Source of the DNA: Bacteroides sp. CAG:530 | GTDB taxonomy: Bacteria; Bacteroidota; Bacteroidia; Bacteroidales; Bacteroidaceae | Length of the DNA: 39,853 bases | Direction: 5' to 3' | Assembly: GCA_000434735.1 (NCBI GenBank) | Contig: FR881278.1 | Span: 94,230 to 134,082 of the forward strand | Part shown: positions 24,065 through 32,655 of the stretch, piece by piece | Layout: every line of letters begins with the position of its first letter | Position numbering within the stretch: position 1 is the stretch's first letter | Position numbers and translations under genes: made by a program | Notes under the pieces: generated by a model | What the model was told of the DNA's origin: nothing | What the model saw: only the letters and a program-made list of their open reading frames with translations | Databases searched by the model: none

Positions 24065-25288
24065 ATGAAACGATTGAGTTTTTTATTTCTGGTTGTAGCT
24101 TGCGTTGTATTTTCTTCGTGTAGAGAAGATGACGATAATCAAGCTTATTCTATTACTACACTTGCCGGTTATGGCGGTGCTGTTGCAACAGCAGATAAGG
24201 GAGTTGCTTTAGAAGGAGAAACCGTGACTGTTACGGCTACTCCTGCAGAAGGTTTTCTTTTTAAACAATGGAAAGTGAGAGTTGGTAATACTGTGATAGA
24301 TAATGTAGAGGCTAATCCTGCCACGTTTACCATGCCTGTAGAAAATGTAGTAATTATTGCTACATTTATGATAAGAAATGATGTACTTGAAAGAATAACT
24401 GACCCTGCATTGAAAGCTTATTGTCAGTCAAGAATGGATGCAGAGCAGAATATAGACGGAGTAATTTATCCTAAATGGGATACGAATGGCAACGGAATTC
24501 TTTCTCCTGATGAAGCCGCAGCGGTAAAAGCTATTGATGTTACAGGTGGAATTAATGGTACTAAAATAAAGAACGTTGATGAATTAGTCGAATTTAAGGG
24601 ACTGGAGATTTTGAAAGTCGGAGAAAATGATATTTCTACATTAGAGGTTGTATGGTCTAAGTTGGTAAAACTTGATTGTAGCCATAATAAATTGACTAAG
24701 TTGCTTACAGGACGAAGCGGTAAACTAAAAGAATTGTATTGCAATAACAATCATTTGCCTTCCGCTAATTTTAAAACTATGGCGTACGATAATGGTTATA
24801 TGCTTCATTGCGGTAATCAGACTACAGAAGAAGGAGAACCCCAAACTTTTGCAGCCACATTGACAGAAGAACAAATCGCTTTTTGGGATAGTAATCTAAA
24901 GGAACTTAGCGAGAATGCTAATGTGGAAACTCAGACGAGACCGTGTGCAGATGTCTTTTTGACAATAACTTCAGCAAGAAAAACAACGGATTGGAGTAAT
25001 ATAGGGTTAACCCTTGAAGATGGTAAAGGCGCGTCAATATCTGTGTATTTATATGGAGAGGAATTAGACCCTGGGGAATATACTGCAGAAGATATTAGTT
25101 GGGGATATGTAACAGTGCCAGGTGGTGGAAGTTATCGAGACTTAGATTATGAAGATTCTGGATCTATTACAGTAAAATATGATGAAGAGACCAAGATATA
25201 TACTATTGAGGGAACATTGATTCTGCAGCAAGATTCATCATATCCTTCTGTAAATGCTGTAGGATTTAAGTATGTAGGAACTTTATAA
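24065..25288 (+). CDS. Surface-type lipoprotein with InlB-B-like, Ca-loop-like and LRR-like regions
   Basis: From the ATG at 24065 (407 residues; an in-frame TTG at 24056 is less likely) it has a lipoprotein signal with Cys19 (CVVFSSC) followed by the acidic REDDD, resembling the lipoprotein export signal of Bacteroides surface proteins. Residues about 28-103 look like a divergent InlB B-repeat (EGETVTVTATPAEGFLFKQW). Residues 139-150 form a DTNGNGILSPDE loop of EF-hand/dockerin type. Residues about 170-235 have LRR-like repeats (LKVGENDISTLE, LDCSHNKLTKL, LYCNNNHL). The last about 150 residues are an unassigned beta-rich domain. It has the same promoter motif and leader as the susC locus, so it probably belongs to that regulon, perhaps as a glycan- or glycoprotein-binding protein. 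No enzyme motif is seen. Confidence 0.8.
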   Translation: MKRLSFLFLVVACVVFSSCREDDDNQAYSITTLAGYGGAVATADKGVALEGETVTVTATPAEGFLFKQWKVRVGNTVIDNVEANPATFTMPVENVVIIATFMIRNDVLERITDPALKAYCQSRMDAEQNIDGVIYPKWDTNGNGILSPDEAAAVKAIDVTGGINGTKIKNVDELVEFKGLEILKVGENDISTLEVVWSKLVKLDCSHNKLTKLLTGRSGKLKELYCNNNHLPSANFKTMAYDNGYMLHCGNQTTEEGEPQTFAATLTEEQIAFWDSNLKELSENANVETQTRPCADVFLTITSARKTTDWSNIGLTLEDGKGASISVYLYGEELDPGEYTAEDISWGYVTVPGGGSYRDLDYEDSGSITVKYDEETKIYTIEGTLILQQDSSYPSVNAVGFKYVGTL

Positions 25289-25318
25289 TTCTCAAAATAT
25301 AAAATTTCATTAGCTTTC

Positions 25319-25356
25319 CTGTCCTTTTTTAAGCGGATTGATTGTATTATTAATGT
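25319..25356 (+). promoter_or_regulatory. Two-block promoter-like motif, copy 2 (upstream of fecR)
   Basis: CTGTCCTTTTTT (25319-25330), an 11-bp gap and TTGTATTATTAATGT (25342-25356) match copy 1 at 23803. The fecR start codon lies 24 bp downstream, so the motif probably drives fecR and, by extension, susC and the genes after it. Confidence 0.6.
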
Positions 25357-25379
25357 AGTTGTAATAGTAAAACGAAAGT

Positions 25380-26300
25380 ATGGATAAGAAAGAATTGGAA
25401 ATATTGCTTCGTAAAGCGGAAGCTTTAGGTAATGATATCAAAGAAATGGAGTCGATAGATGTACAAGCGGCTTATCGGAAGTCTCAGATGAAAATAAAGC
25501 GTCAGAATAATAAGAGACTATATAATCTGTTGGTGCGTTGTGCTGCATTTCTGACAATTCCTTTATTGTTGGCTTCATTGGGGTTGGGCTATTTATATTT
25601 TTCAGCACCAAAAGAAGACATGAAATATGTAGAAGTTACATCTACTATGGGGACGGTAGTACGTTATGAACTACCTGATCATTCAGTTGTATGGCTCAAT
25701 TCGGGTAGTAAGTTGCGTTATCCCACTGTTTTCAAAAAAGATAATCGTAATGTAGAGCTGGCAGGAGAGGCTTATTTCCAAGTAGAGGCAGATAAGAATA
25801 GTCCGTTTTATGTGAACACACCTAATGGGCTGAGCGTATATGTGTATGGTACACAATTCAACGTTACTGCTTATGATGATGATAGTTACATAGAGGCTGT
25901 ATTAGAGAAAGGAAAGGTCAATGTGGTGACTCCTGATAAGGAGACAATAACATTGATTCCCGGTGAGCGGTTGTTTTATGATAAACAAACTTGTCAGGTA
26001 CAAAAAGATCAGGTAGATGTTTATGGTAGAGTGGCATGGAAAGACGGTAAGTTGGTATTTAGAAATGCTTCGTTGAAAGAAATCTTTAGACGACTTGAAC
26101 GCCATTTTAATGTAGACATAGAATTTAATAATAATTCTGGAAAAGAGTATAGTTACAGAGCCACTTTCAGAACTGAAACATTGACTCAGATATTAGACTA
26201 TTTGGCAAAATCGGCAAACTTGAATTGGAAGATTCTGACAGCCGAACAAAAAGAAGATGACACGTTCACTAAAACGAAAATAATAGTAGATTTATATTAG
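25380..26300 (+). CDS. FecR-family anti-sigma factor
   Basis: This 306-residue protein has a cytoplasmic N-terminus (1-45), one membrane helix (about 50-74, AAFLTIPLLLASLGLGYLYF), the FecR domain (about 82-180; VVRYELPDHSVVWLNSGSKL, VELAGEAYFQV, VYGTQFNVTAY) and a C-terminal DUF4974/STN-like domain (about 225-300; ASLKEIFRRLERHFNVDIEF). Such proteins hold an ECF sigma factor until the STN domain of a partner SusC signals substrate through the periplasm. The partner SusC with an STN domain is the next gene, 182 bp downstream. An ECF sigma gene would usually be just upstream, but that place is taken by the lipoprotein gene. Confidence 0.94.
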   Translation: MDKKELEILLRKAEALGNDIKEMESIDVQAAYRKSQMKIKRQNNKRLYNLLVRCAAFLTIPLLLASLGLGYLYFSAPKEDMKYVEVTSTMGTVVRYELPDHSVVWLNSGSKLRYPTVFKKDNRNVELAGEAYFQVEADKNSPFYVNTPNGLSVYVYGTQFNVTAYDDDSYIEAVLEKGKVNVVTPDKETITLIPGERLFYDKQTCQVQKDQVDVYGRVAWKDGKLVFRNASLKEIFRRLERHFNVDIEFNNNSGKEYSYRATFRTETLTQILDYLAKSANLNWKILTAEQKEDDTFTKTKIIVDLY

Positions 26301-26321
26301 TAATCATTTGAAAAAACACGG

Positions 26322-26462
26322 TAGCCTATGATAACACATTGATAAAATGAAAAAAGGAAGAAAGTCACTACCAACGACTTTCTTCCTAAAAAAATAAGAT
26401 TCACGGTGCAGGGTCTCGCAAACGCTAACCGGAATCAAAAACTTAGTTCATTCAGTAATAAA
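26322..26462 (+). repeat. Leader cassette, copy 2 (intact, upstream of susC)
   Basis: It shares TAGCCTATG (26322-26330), GGGTCTCGCAAACGCT (26411-26426) and TCATTCAGTAATAAA (26448-26462) with 23860-24037 in the same order. It also contains the perfect hairpin at 26356-26386. It fills most of the 182-bp gap between fecR and susC. Confidence 0.75.
26350..26386 (-). terminator. Minus-strand intrinsic terminator in the susC leader
   Basis: GGAAGAAAGTC and GACTTTCTTCC form a perfect 11-bp stem (26356-26366 with 26376-26386, 9-base loop). On the minus strand the stem is followed by six T (26350-26355); on the plus strand it is followed by T and then only A, so it terminates leftward transcription. 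No minus-strand protein gene ends here. Confidence 0.7.
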
Positions 26463-26469
26463 CTTTAGT
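26350..26469 (-). ncRNA. Predicted cis-antisense small RNA opposite the susC leader (DonS-like)
   Basis: A minus-strand -7 box at 26476-26483 and the minus-strand terminator at 26350-26386 bracket about 120 bases antisense to the susC 5' leader. The transcript would contain AGCGTTTGCGAGACCC, the complement of the block conserved in both leader cassettes. Bacteroides loci with an ECF sigma/anti-sigma pair are known to encode such antisense RNAs that repress susC, the type case being DonS of the B. fragilis N-glycan (Don) locus. The ends are estimates from promoter and terminator positions. Confidence 0.6.
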
Positions 26470-26475
26470 CAGCTA

Positions 26476-26483
26476 CAAATGTA
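26476..26483 (-). promoter_or_regulatory. Predicted -7 box of the antisense RNA, overlapping the susC start codon
   Basis: On the minus strand this reads TACATTTG, a full TAnnTTTG match. Its first base is the complement of the A of the susC ATG at 26483. No clear -33 TTTG is seen about 20 bp further upstream, inside the susC coding region, so the call rests on the -7 box and the terminator downstream. Confidence 0.5.
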
Positions 26484-29400
26484 TGAAAAAACATCATTCA
26501 TTTATTGCATTATATTTTAAATATGCTTTAAATCTAAAACTTCCTTTAGCTATGAGGGTCAGTTTAGCGCTACTTATTGCAGCAACATTTCAACTTTCTG
26601 CCGCCACTGGTTATGCACAACGCATACGTGGGGCTATTTCGATGAGTAAAGTATCTATTGAACAGGTACTTAATAAAATAGAGGAATCTTCAGATTATGT
26701 ATTCCTTTATAATGATAAGGCTATTCAGAAGAATAGAATAGTATCAGTGAATAATAAATCCGGCAAGATACATGATATTCTGGATGAAATATTCCAAGGT
26801 ACTTCCATTTCTTATACTGTAATGGATAAACAAATCATTCTTTCCGCAAAACCGCTGTCGCAGAATGCAGAGGACGATGCGGTTATTCCAGTAAGAGGTG
26901 TAGTTCGCGATGCGAAAGGCGATCCTCTTATTGGAGTAAACGTAAAAGTAAAAGGTTTGAGTATCGGTACTATTACTGATGTAGATGGTATTTTTACGAT
27001 TAAGACGAAAAAAGGAAGTGTTCTCGAATTTTCGTATGTTGGATATACAGTCCGAAACGTAACGATTACCAGCGATAAGCCTTTGACTGTTGTTCTTCAA
27101 GAAGACAATGCTGTGCTTAACGAAGTTGTTGTCACTGCATTGGGTATCAAGCGTTCTGACAAGGCTTTGAGTTATAACGTGCAAAAATTGGGTTCCGACA
27201 AGTTTACGGCAGTCAAAGAAGCCAGTGTTCCTAATGCGTTGAACGGCAAGGTAGCAGGTGTTACAATCAGTCAGGGAGCTTCTGGTATCGGTGGCTCTAC
27301 AAAAGTTGTGATGCGTGGTAGTAAGTCTGTAAATGCAGAAGGAAATAATAATGCACTGTACGTATTAGATGGCATACCGCTTCCGGACCTTTTCCCACGA
27401 AGAGGAGCTACTTCTAACGCACAGTATGGAGGTGTGGACGAAGGTGACGGTATCTCTAATATTAATATGGAAGATATAGCAGAAGTCACAGTGTTGACAG
27501 GACCGTCTGCTGCAGCTCTTTATGGTGGTCAGGCTGCCAATGGTGTTATTATGTTGACTTCTAAACAAGGCGGATTGAAGGATGGAAAACCCCGCGTTTC
27601 GTTCTCTCATTATTCTGATTTCTATCAGCCGCTTCTTTTGCCGAAATTGCAAAATTCGTACGGAAGCCGTGCTGATGAATTCTCTAGTTGGGGACCGAAG
27701 TTGGATACCCCGGCAAATTATGATCCGGCAGATTTCTTTGATACAGGTATGAGCTTCTCAAATAGTATTGGTGCGCAATTAGGTAATGAGAATCATAAAT
27801 CTTATGTTTCTCTGTCTTCTTACAATGCTAGGGGAATAGTTCATAATAATAACCTTGACCGTTATAATATCTCATATAATGGTACTTATGCTATTACTGA
27901 TAAGCTTTCTTTGGGTACTACCTTTATGTACGTAAACAAGAAAGCGCAAAATATGCTTTCTCAGGGTGACTATTACAACCCGATTGTACCTATTTATCTG
28001 TTTCCTCGTGGTGATAATATAGATAAGTATAAATCTTATGAACGTTATAGCGCAGATAGAGGATTCCCTGTTCAGTTCTGGCCTTATGGCGACCAAAAGA
28101 GAAGCATACAGAACCCGTATTGGATTACGCATCGTAATTTCAATATTAATCATAACGAACGATTCATTATTGGTGGAAGTTTGAAGTATACGTTTAATGA
28201 GTCTTTTAATATTAGCGCACGTTTCCGTACAGACCGCGATAATAAGAAGAATGAGATTAAAAATCATGCATCTACTTTGTTGTTATTGGCCTCTGGTTCG
28301 GATAAAGGTTCATATCTGTTAGCGACAGAAAAGAACATTCAGGATTACGGTGATGTGATTGCCAACTTTCAGAAAACAGTATCCGACTGGGGATTTGTAG
28401 TTAATGCGGGTGCAAGTTTTAAGAATGCGTCATTCGATTACGTAGCGAATTCTAATAAATTGGAGTTCGGAGCACCTCTTGCCAGCGTTGCCAACAAATT
28501 TACATTGAATAACCTTACTCCAGAACCTCAATATCAGGAAGGTAAAAAGATGAAGTCGCAAGCTGTGTTTGTAAGTGCTTCTGTAGATTGGAAACGAAAA
28601 GTGTTCCTTGACTTAACCGGACGTAACGAGTGGACTTCATTGCTTGCTAATACTCAAAATAAGAGCTTCTTCTACCCGTCGGTTGGTATGTCTTTTGTTT
28701 TGACGGAATTTTTTAAAGTGCCAGAGAAGATTTTAACGTTCTCTAAACTGCGTTTGTCGTATGCTAAGGTTGGAAACGTACCTATGTCGCTTGCAGGAAT
28801 TACAATTCCGTCCTATCCTATTAGCCCGGGCGGTGGTGTCAGCATCAATCCAGACTTGCCTATTAATAACTTGAAATTTGAAAAGACACAATCGTTTGAA
28901 GTTGGTTTGAACGCCCGCTTCCTAAACAATAAATTAGGATTGGACATAACCTACTATAACGCTAACACATACGACCAGTTGTTCAAGTTTAGAGCACCCG
29001 AAAGTAGTGGTTACGCCAACTTCTATGTTAATGCTGGTAAGGTAAACAATAAAGGTTTTGAGGCTTCTATTGATGCTGACTTGACATTTGGAGAATTTAA
29101 TTATTCACCAAGACTTACGGTTACATATAATAAAAACAAGATTGTAGAGTTGGTTAAAAACATTCCGAATCCGTTTACAGGAGTTGAGATGAACGTTTCA
29201 CATTTCGATATGGGTGGACTATCTTATTCTTTCCGTAACTATATTGATGAAGGCGGTTCTATTGGTGATATATACGTTAATTCGGTCAAAAAAGACGGAA
29301 ACGGATATGTGTATGTAAATCCGAATACTCTGAGTATGATGGTAGATAACGAGAACCTGATATATGCAGGAAATACCAATCCTGATTGTTCTCTCGGATT

Positions 29401-29872
29401 TAACAATACGTTCAGCTATAAAGGATTTACCCTTTCTTTCCTCGTTGATGCACGAATTGGTGGACGGGTAGTTTCTGCCACACAAGCTGTATTGGACTCT
29501 TTTGGAGCATCTGAGCAGTCTGAAAAGGCACGTGATAACGGCGGTGTGTATGTAAACGGAATACTTATGGATGCAGAAACATATTACACTCAAATGGGAG
29601 CTGGTACAGGTGTATTGTCTAATTATGTATACGATGCTACCAATATTCGTTTGAGAGAAGCTTCACTTTCTTATCAGTTTAAACCGCTGTTTAAGAATTT
29701 TGTGAAGGATTTAACTCTGTCCATAACCGGACGCAATTTGTTTATGATTTATAATAAGGCTCCTTTCGATCCGCAGTTGACTTCTTCTGTGGGTACTTTC
29801 TATCAGGGTATTGATTATTTCTTGATGCCAAGTTTAAGAAGCTTTGGCGTGAGTCTTAAATTTTCGTTATAA
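26483..29872 (+). CDS. SusC/RagA-family TonB-dependent transporter with STN signalling domain
   Basis: This 1129-residue protein has a long signal region (1 to about 45, ending YAQ). An STN domain follows (about 50-120; ISMSKVSIEQVLNKIEESSDYVFLY), then a carboxypeptidase-regulatory-like domain (about 135-205; DPLIGVNVKVKG, TITDVDGIF). A TonB box region (VLNEVVVTA, about 212-219), the plug (about 225-360) and a long beta-barrel ending in the aromatic-type FGVSLKFSL complete it. It imports glycans across the outer membrane with the SusD protein encoded 16 bp downstream. The STN domain marks it as a transducer that signals to FecR. Its start codon overlaps the predicted antisense promoter. Confidence 0.96.
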   Translation: MKKHHSFIALYFKYALNLKLPLAMRVSLALLIAATFQLSAATGYAQRIRGAISMSKVSIEQVLNKIEESSDYVFLYNDKAIQKNRIVSVNNKSGKIHDILDEIFQGTSISYTVMDKQIILSAKPLSQNAEDDAVIPVRGVVRDAKGDPLIGVNVKVKGLSIGTITDVDGIFTIKTKKGSVLEFSYVGYTVRNVTITSDKPLTVVLQEDNAVLNEVVVTALGIKRSDKALSYNVQKLGSDKFTAVKEASVPNALNGKVAGVTISQGASGIGGSTKVVMRGSKSVNAEGNNNALYVLDGIPLPDLFPRRGATSNAQYGGVDEGDGISNINMEDIAEVTVLTGPSAAALYGGQAANGVIMLTSKQGGLKDGKPRVSFSHYSDFYQPLLLPKLQNSYGSRADEFSSWGPKLDTPANYDPADFFDTGMSFSNSIGAQLGNENHKSYVSLSSYNARGIVHNNNLDRYNISYNGTYAITDKLSLGTTFMYVNKKAQNMLSQGDYYNPIVPIYLFPRGDNIDKYKSYERYSADRGFPVQFWPYGDQKRSIQNPYWITHRNFNINHNERFIIGGSLKYTFNESFNISARFRTDRDNKKNEIKNHASTLLLLASGSDKGSYLLATEKNIQDYGDVIANFQKTVSDWGFVVNAGASFKNASFDYVANSNKLEFGAPLASVANKFTLNNLTPEPQYQEGKKMKSQAVFVSASVDWKRKVFLDLTGRNEWTSLLANTQNKSFFYPSVGMSFVLTEFFKVPEKILTFSKLRLSYAKVGNVPMSLAGITIPSYPISPGGGVSINPDLPINNLKFEKTQSFEVGLNARFLNNKLGLDITYYNANTYDQLFKFRAPESSGYANFYVNAGKVNNKGFEASIDADLTFGEFNYSPRLTVTYNKNKIVELVKNIPNPFTGVEMNVSHFDMGGLSYSFRNYIDEGGSIGDIYVNSVKKDGNGYVYVNPNTLSMMVDNENLIYAGNTNPDCSLGFNNTFSYKGFTLSFLVDARIGGRVVSATQAVLDSFGASEQSEKARDNGGVYVNGILMDAETYYTQMGAGTGVLSNYVYDATNIRLREASLSYQFKPLFKNFVKDLTLSITGRNLFMIYNKAPFDPQLTSSVGTFYQGIDYFLMPSLRSFGVSLKFSL

Positions 29873-29888
29873 CTAAATTAACAAACAG

Positions 29889-31535
29889 ATGGAAATGAAA
29901 ACAAATAATAGATATTTCAGAAAAGGTCTGCTTCTCGTTTCTTCTTGTTTCTTGTGGATGTTGGGAGCTTGTACGGGAGATTTTATGGAGACAAATACCG
30001 ACCCTAATGCAGTAACCGAAGAAGAATTGGGATATGACAACTTGGGTACGGGATCGATGATAACGCAGATGCAATATCAGATGTATCCATGTATTACAAA
30101 AGACCAGAATGTAGATGTTAATAACTATCAGAAAATATTCAGTCTTGCCGGGGATATTTTTTCCGGACATCAGGGCGCATCAAATATGTTCGATAATAAT
30201 GGAAAAAACAATACTACATATGATATGTATCCCGATTGGTGTGCCGCAGCTTATACTGTAGCATATCAGAATTATATGACTCCTTGGTATACACTTTACA
30301 CCAAGAAGAATATCAATCCTTCTACATTTGCGGTGGGACAGATATTAAAAGTTTTTGGTATGCATCGTATTACAGATATGTATGGCCCTATTCCTTATAA
30401 GGATTTTGCACCTGCCTCTAATGTTCCGTTCACTTCACAGCGGGCTATTTATGAGCAGTTCTTCAGTGAACTGGATGAAGCAATCAGTATATTGAAAAAA
30501 TTTATCAAGGATAATCCAGGGGCAAAACCATTGGCAAGCTATGATAAGATTTATGGCGGTAATTTTGAGAAATGGGTGAAATTTGCCAATTCTTTAAAGT
30601 TGCGTTTAGCCATTCGTATAGTATATGCAGACGAGGCTTTGGCTCAACAGAAGGCAGAAGAAGCGATAAGGGATGGTGTATTTGCTGATAATGAGGATAA
30701 CGCTATGCTGAAAGTGGACGGTTCGGCAACTGTAAATCCTCTGTATATGATTTGTTACACCTATAATGACAGTCGTTTGGGAGCAACTATGGAGAGCTAT
30801 TTGAAAGGCTATGATGACCCTCGTCTTGATATTTGGTTCGCCAAATCGGAAGTCTCGGAATTTAAAGAATATAACGGAATTAGATGCGGAAGTATTTTTA
30901 ACGGAAACGATTACAAAGTCTTTTCTAATCTGAATGTCTCTTCAAGTACACCTATTCAGTTTATGAATGCTGCAGAGGTTTACTTCTTGCGCGCTGAGGC
31001 TGCCTTGCGCGGATGGAATGCAGGAGAAGATGCAGGAGCATTATACGAAAAGGGAATTATGACTGCTTTCTCTCAACCGTTGGGGGGGACTCAGTCTAAG
31101 GCTGGAGACGCAAGTGTATATATGAAAGGAACTACATTGCCGAAAGGTTATGTTGACCCGAAAAATCCAAGCTATAGTGATAACGGAACTGGACAAGTTT
31201 CTGTGAATTGGGCGGATGCTACTGATTTTGATGAGAAGTTAGAGAAAATAATAACTCAAAAGTGGATTGCCCTGTTCCCGGACGGGCAAGAAGCGTGGAG
31301 CGAGTTTAGAAGAACCGGATGTCCAAGAGTGATTAGGGTGGCTACCAATAATAGTAGTGGGCGCATTGACACTAAAAAGCAAGTGGCAAGATTGCCTTAT
31401 CCTACTAACTTGATGAAAGATTATCCTGATTTGGCACAACAAGCAGTGAATAATCCTGAGTTTTTGGATGGTGCAGATAATGGCGGCACAAAACTATGGT
31501 GGGATAAAAGAAGCGATAAACCTTATCAGAATTAA
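29889..31535 (+). CDS. SusD/RagB-family glycan-binding lipoprotein
   Basis: This 548-residue protein has a lipoprotein signal with Cys28 (LWMLGAC) followed by TGDFMETNTDPNAV, a typical start of the SusD-like group with the NTDPN motif. The N-terminal part carries helical TPR-like segments (YGPIPYKDF, AIYEQFFSELDEAISILKKFI), and the C-terminal part has the RAEAALRGWNAG and QKWIALFPDGQEAW motifs common in SusD proteins. It caps the SusC channel on the cell surface and binds the incoming glycan. ATG at 29889 or 29895 can serve as start; the signal peptide is intact with either. Confidence 0.95.
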   Translation: MEMKTNNRYFRKGLLLVSSCFLWMLGACTGDFMETNTDPNAVTEEELGYDNLGTGSMITQMQYQMYPCITKDQNVDVNNYQKIFSLAGDIFSGHQGASNMFDNNGKNNTTYDMYPDWCAAAYTVAYQNYMTPWYTLYTKKNINPSTFAVGQILKVFGMHRITDMYGPIPYKDFAPASNVPFTSQRAIYEQFFSELDEAISILKKFIKDNPGAKPLASYDKIYGGNFEKWVKFANSLKLRLAIRIVYADEALAQQKAEEAIRDGVFADNEDNAMLKVDGSATVNPLYMICYTYNDSRLGATMESYLKGYDDPRLDIWFAKSEVSEFKEYNGIRCGSIFNGNDYKVFSNLNVSSSTPIQFMNAAEVYFLRAEAALRGWNAGEDAGALYEKGIMTAFSQPLGGTQSKAGDASVYMKGTTLPKGYVDPKNPSYSDNGTGQVSVNWADATDFDEKLEKIITQKWIALFPDGQEAWSEFRRTGCPRVIRVATNNSSGRIDTKKQVARLPYPTNLMKDYPDLAQQAVNNPEFLDGADNGGTKLWWDKRSDKPYQN

Positions 31536-31567
31536 AATAATGTATAATATAGTAATTGTATGTTGAT

Positions 31568-32611
31568 ATGAAAAACAATCGAATAATAAAATTTCTGTGT
31601 TGCATATTTATGGTGACACAGATTATAGGGTGTAACGATTGGATAAAAGACGAGCCGATAACTCTACCGGAAATGAGATACAAAGACTTGACACCGGAAG
31701 AAGAAGAAGCTTTGATTGCTTACAAAAATTCGGATCATAAGATATTCTTTGCGTGGATGAATTATAGCCCTGCTACTCCTTCTATGCAGACTCGTTTAAG
31801 AGGCATCCCTGATAGTCTTGATATCGTTTCTTTCTTTACAGGATATGTGAATAATGAACAGAACCGAGAGGACGTGAAATTCCTTCAGGAACATAGGGGA
31901 ACCAAAGTGTTGCTGACAATGTGGCCTGACCCTTATTTTGCTGTTGGTTCAGAAGGTGAAGAGGATTTGGATTCAATGATAGTTTATGCTGAAAACTTGG
32001 TTGATTCCATTTATACATGGGGATTGGACGGATTTGATTTGGACTACGAGCCTAGTTTTGGCGGAGATAGTTATTCTACAGAAATGATGCGTACTTTCAT
32101 TAATGTAATGAGTAAGTATTTAGGTCCAAAGTGTGATGAGAAGTATAATGTTAATGGAAAGCATAAACTATTGGTTGTAGATGGTCAGTGGAATGATTCT
32201 GAATATGCAGACCGCTTTGATTATTTCATTGGTCAGGCATATAGCTCTGAGTCAGAAAGTTCTTTGGATAATAGATGCAATGGTGGATGGCAAGATTATG
32301 GAAAAGGATTTCCCGATGAAAAGAGAATTTTCTGCGAATGGGTAAGTCAAGTAGGTAACGCATTTGGACAAGGTGGAGTGAACTATCAGTATAAAGATGG
32401 AGTTATTCCTAGCTTGTGGGGTATGGCGCATTACGCTGTAGAGAGTCCAAAGAACGTAGCTGGTTGTGGCGTTTATGTATTGCAATTTGCATATGCCGAA
32501 GGAAATCATTTGAATTTACCCGTACCGCCTAATAATTATTATTACGCACGTCAAGCTATTCAAATTATGAATCCGGCAGGTGGAGCTTTAAAAGATAAGC
32601 CAACGGAATAA
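31568..32611 (+). CDS. GH18 family endo-beta-N-acetylglucosaminidase-like lipoprotein
   Basis: From the ATG at 31568 (347 residues; an upstream in-frame TTG at 31556 is less likely) there is a lipoprotein signal with Cys22 (TQIIGC). The rest is a GH18 barrel: KIFFAWMNYSPAT as the first strand, TKVLLTMWPDP, and the catalytic DGFDLDYEP with the proton donor Glu161. Later strands include LLVVDGQWND and DYFIGQAYSS. GH18 members of this type cut the GlcNAc-GlcNAc core of N-glycans, and the context of SusCD, FecR and a LamG lipoprotein fits that role at the cell surface. Chitinase activity is an alternative but less likely. It lies 32 bp after susD. Confidence 0.9.
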   Translation: MKNNRIIKFLCCIFMVTQIIGCNDWIKDEPITLPEMRYKDLTPEEEEALIAYKNSDHKIFFAWMNYSPATPSMQTRLRGIPDSLDIVSFFTGYVNNEQNREDVKFLQEHRGTKVLLTMWPDPYFAVGSEGEEDLDSMIVYAENLVDSIYTWGLDGFDLDYEPSFGGDSYSTEMMRTFINVMSKYLGPKCDEKYNVNGKHKLLVVDGQWNDSEYADRFDYFIGQAYSSESESSLDNRCNGGWQDYGKGFPDEKRIFCEWVSQVGNAFGQGGVNYQYKDGVIPSLWGMAHYAVESPKNVAGCGVYVLQFAYAEGNHLNLPVPPNNYYYARQAIQIMNPAGGALKDKPTE

Positions 32612-32655
32612 AGTGGAGAAATTGAGGAATAGAAATATTTTAAAGTTTTAAAGAA

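Noticed and set aside
26356..26386. Hairpin read as a plus-strand terminator after fecR
   Set aside because: On the plus strand the stem is followed by T and then A residues only; the T tract exists only on the minus strand.
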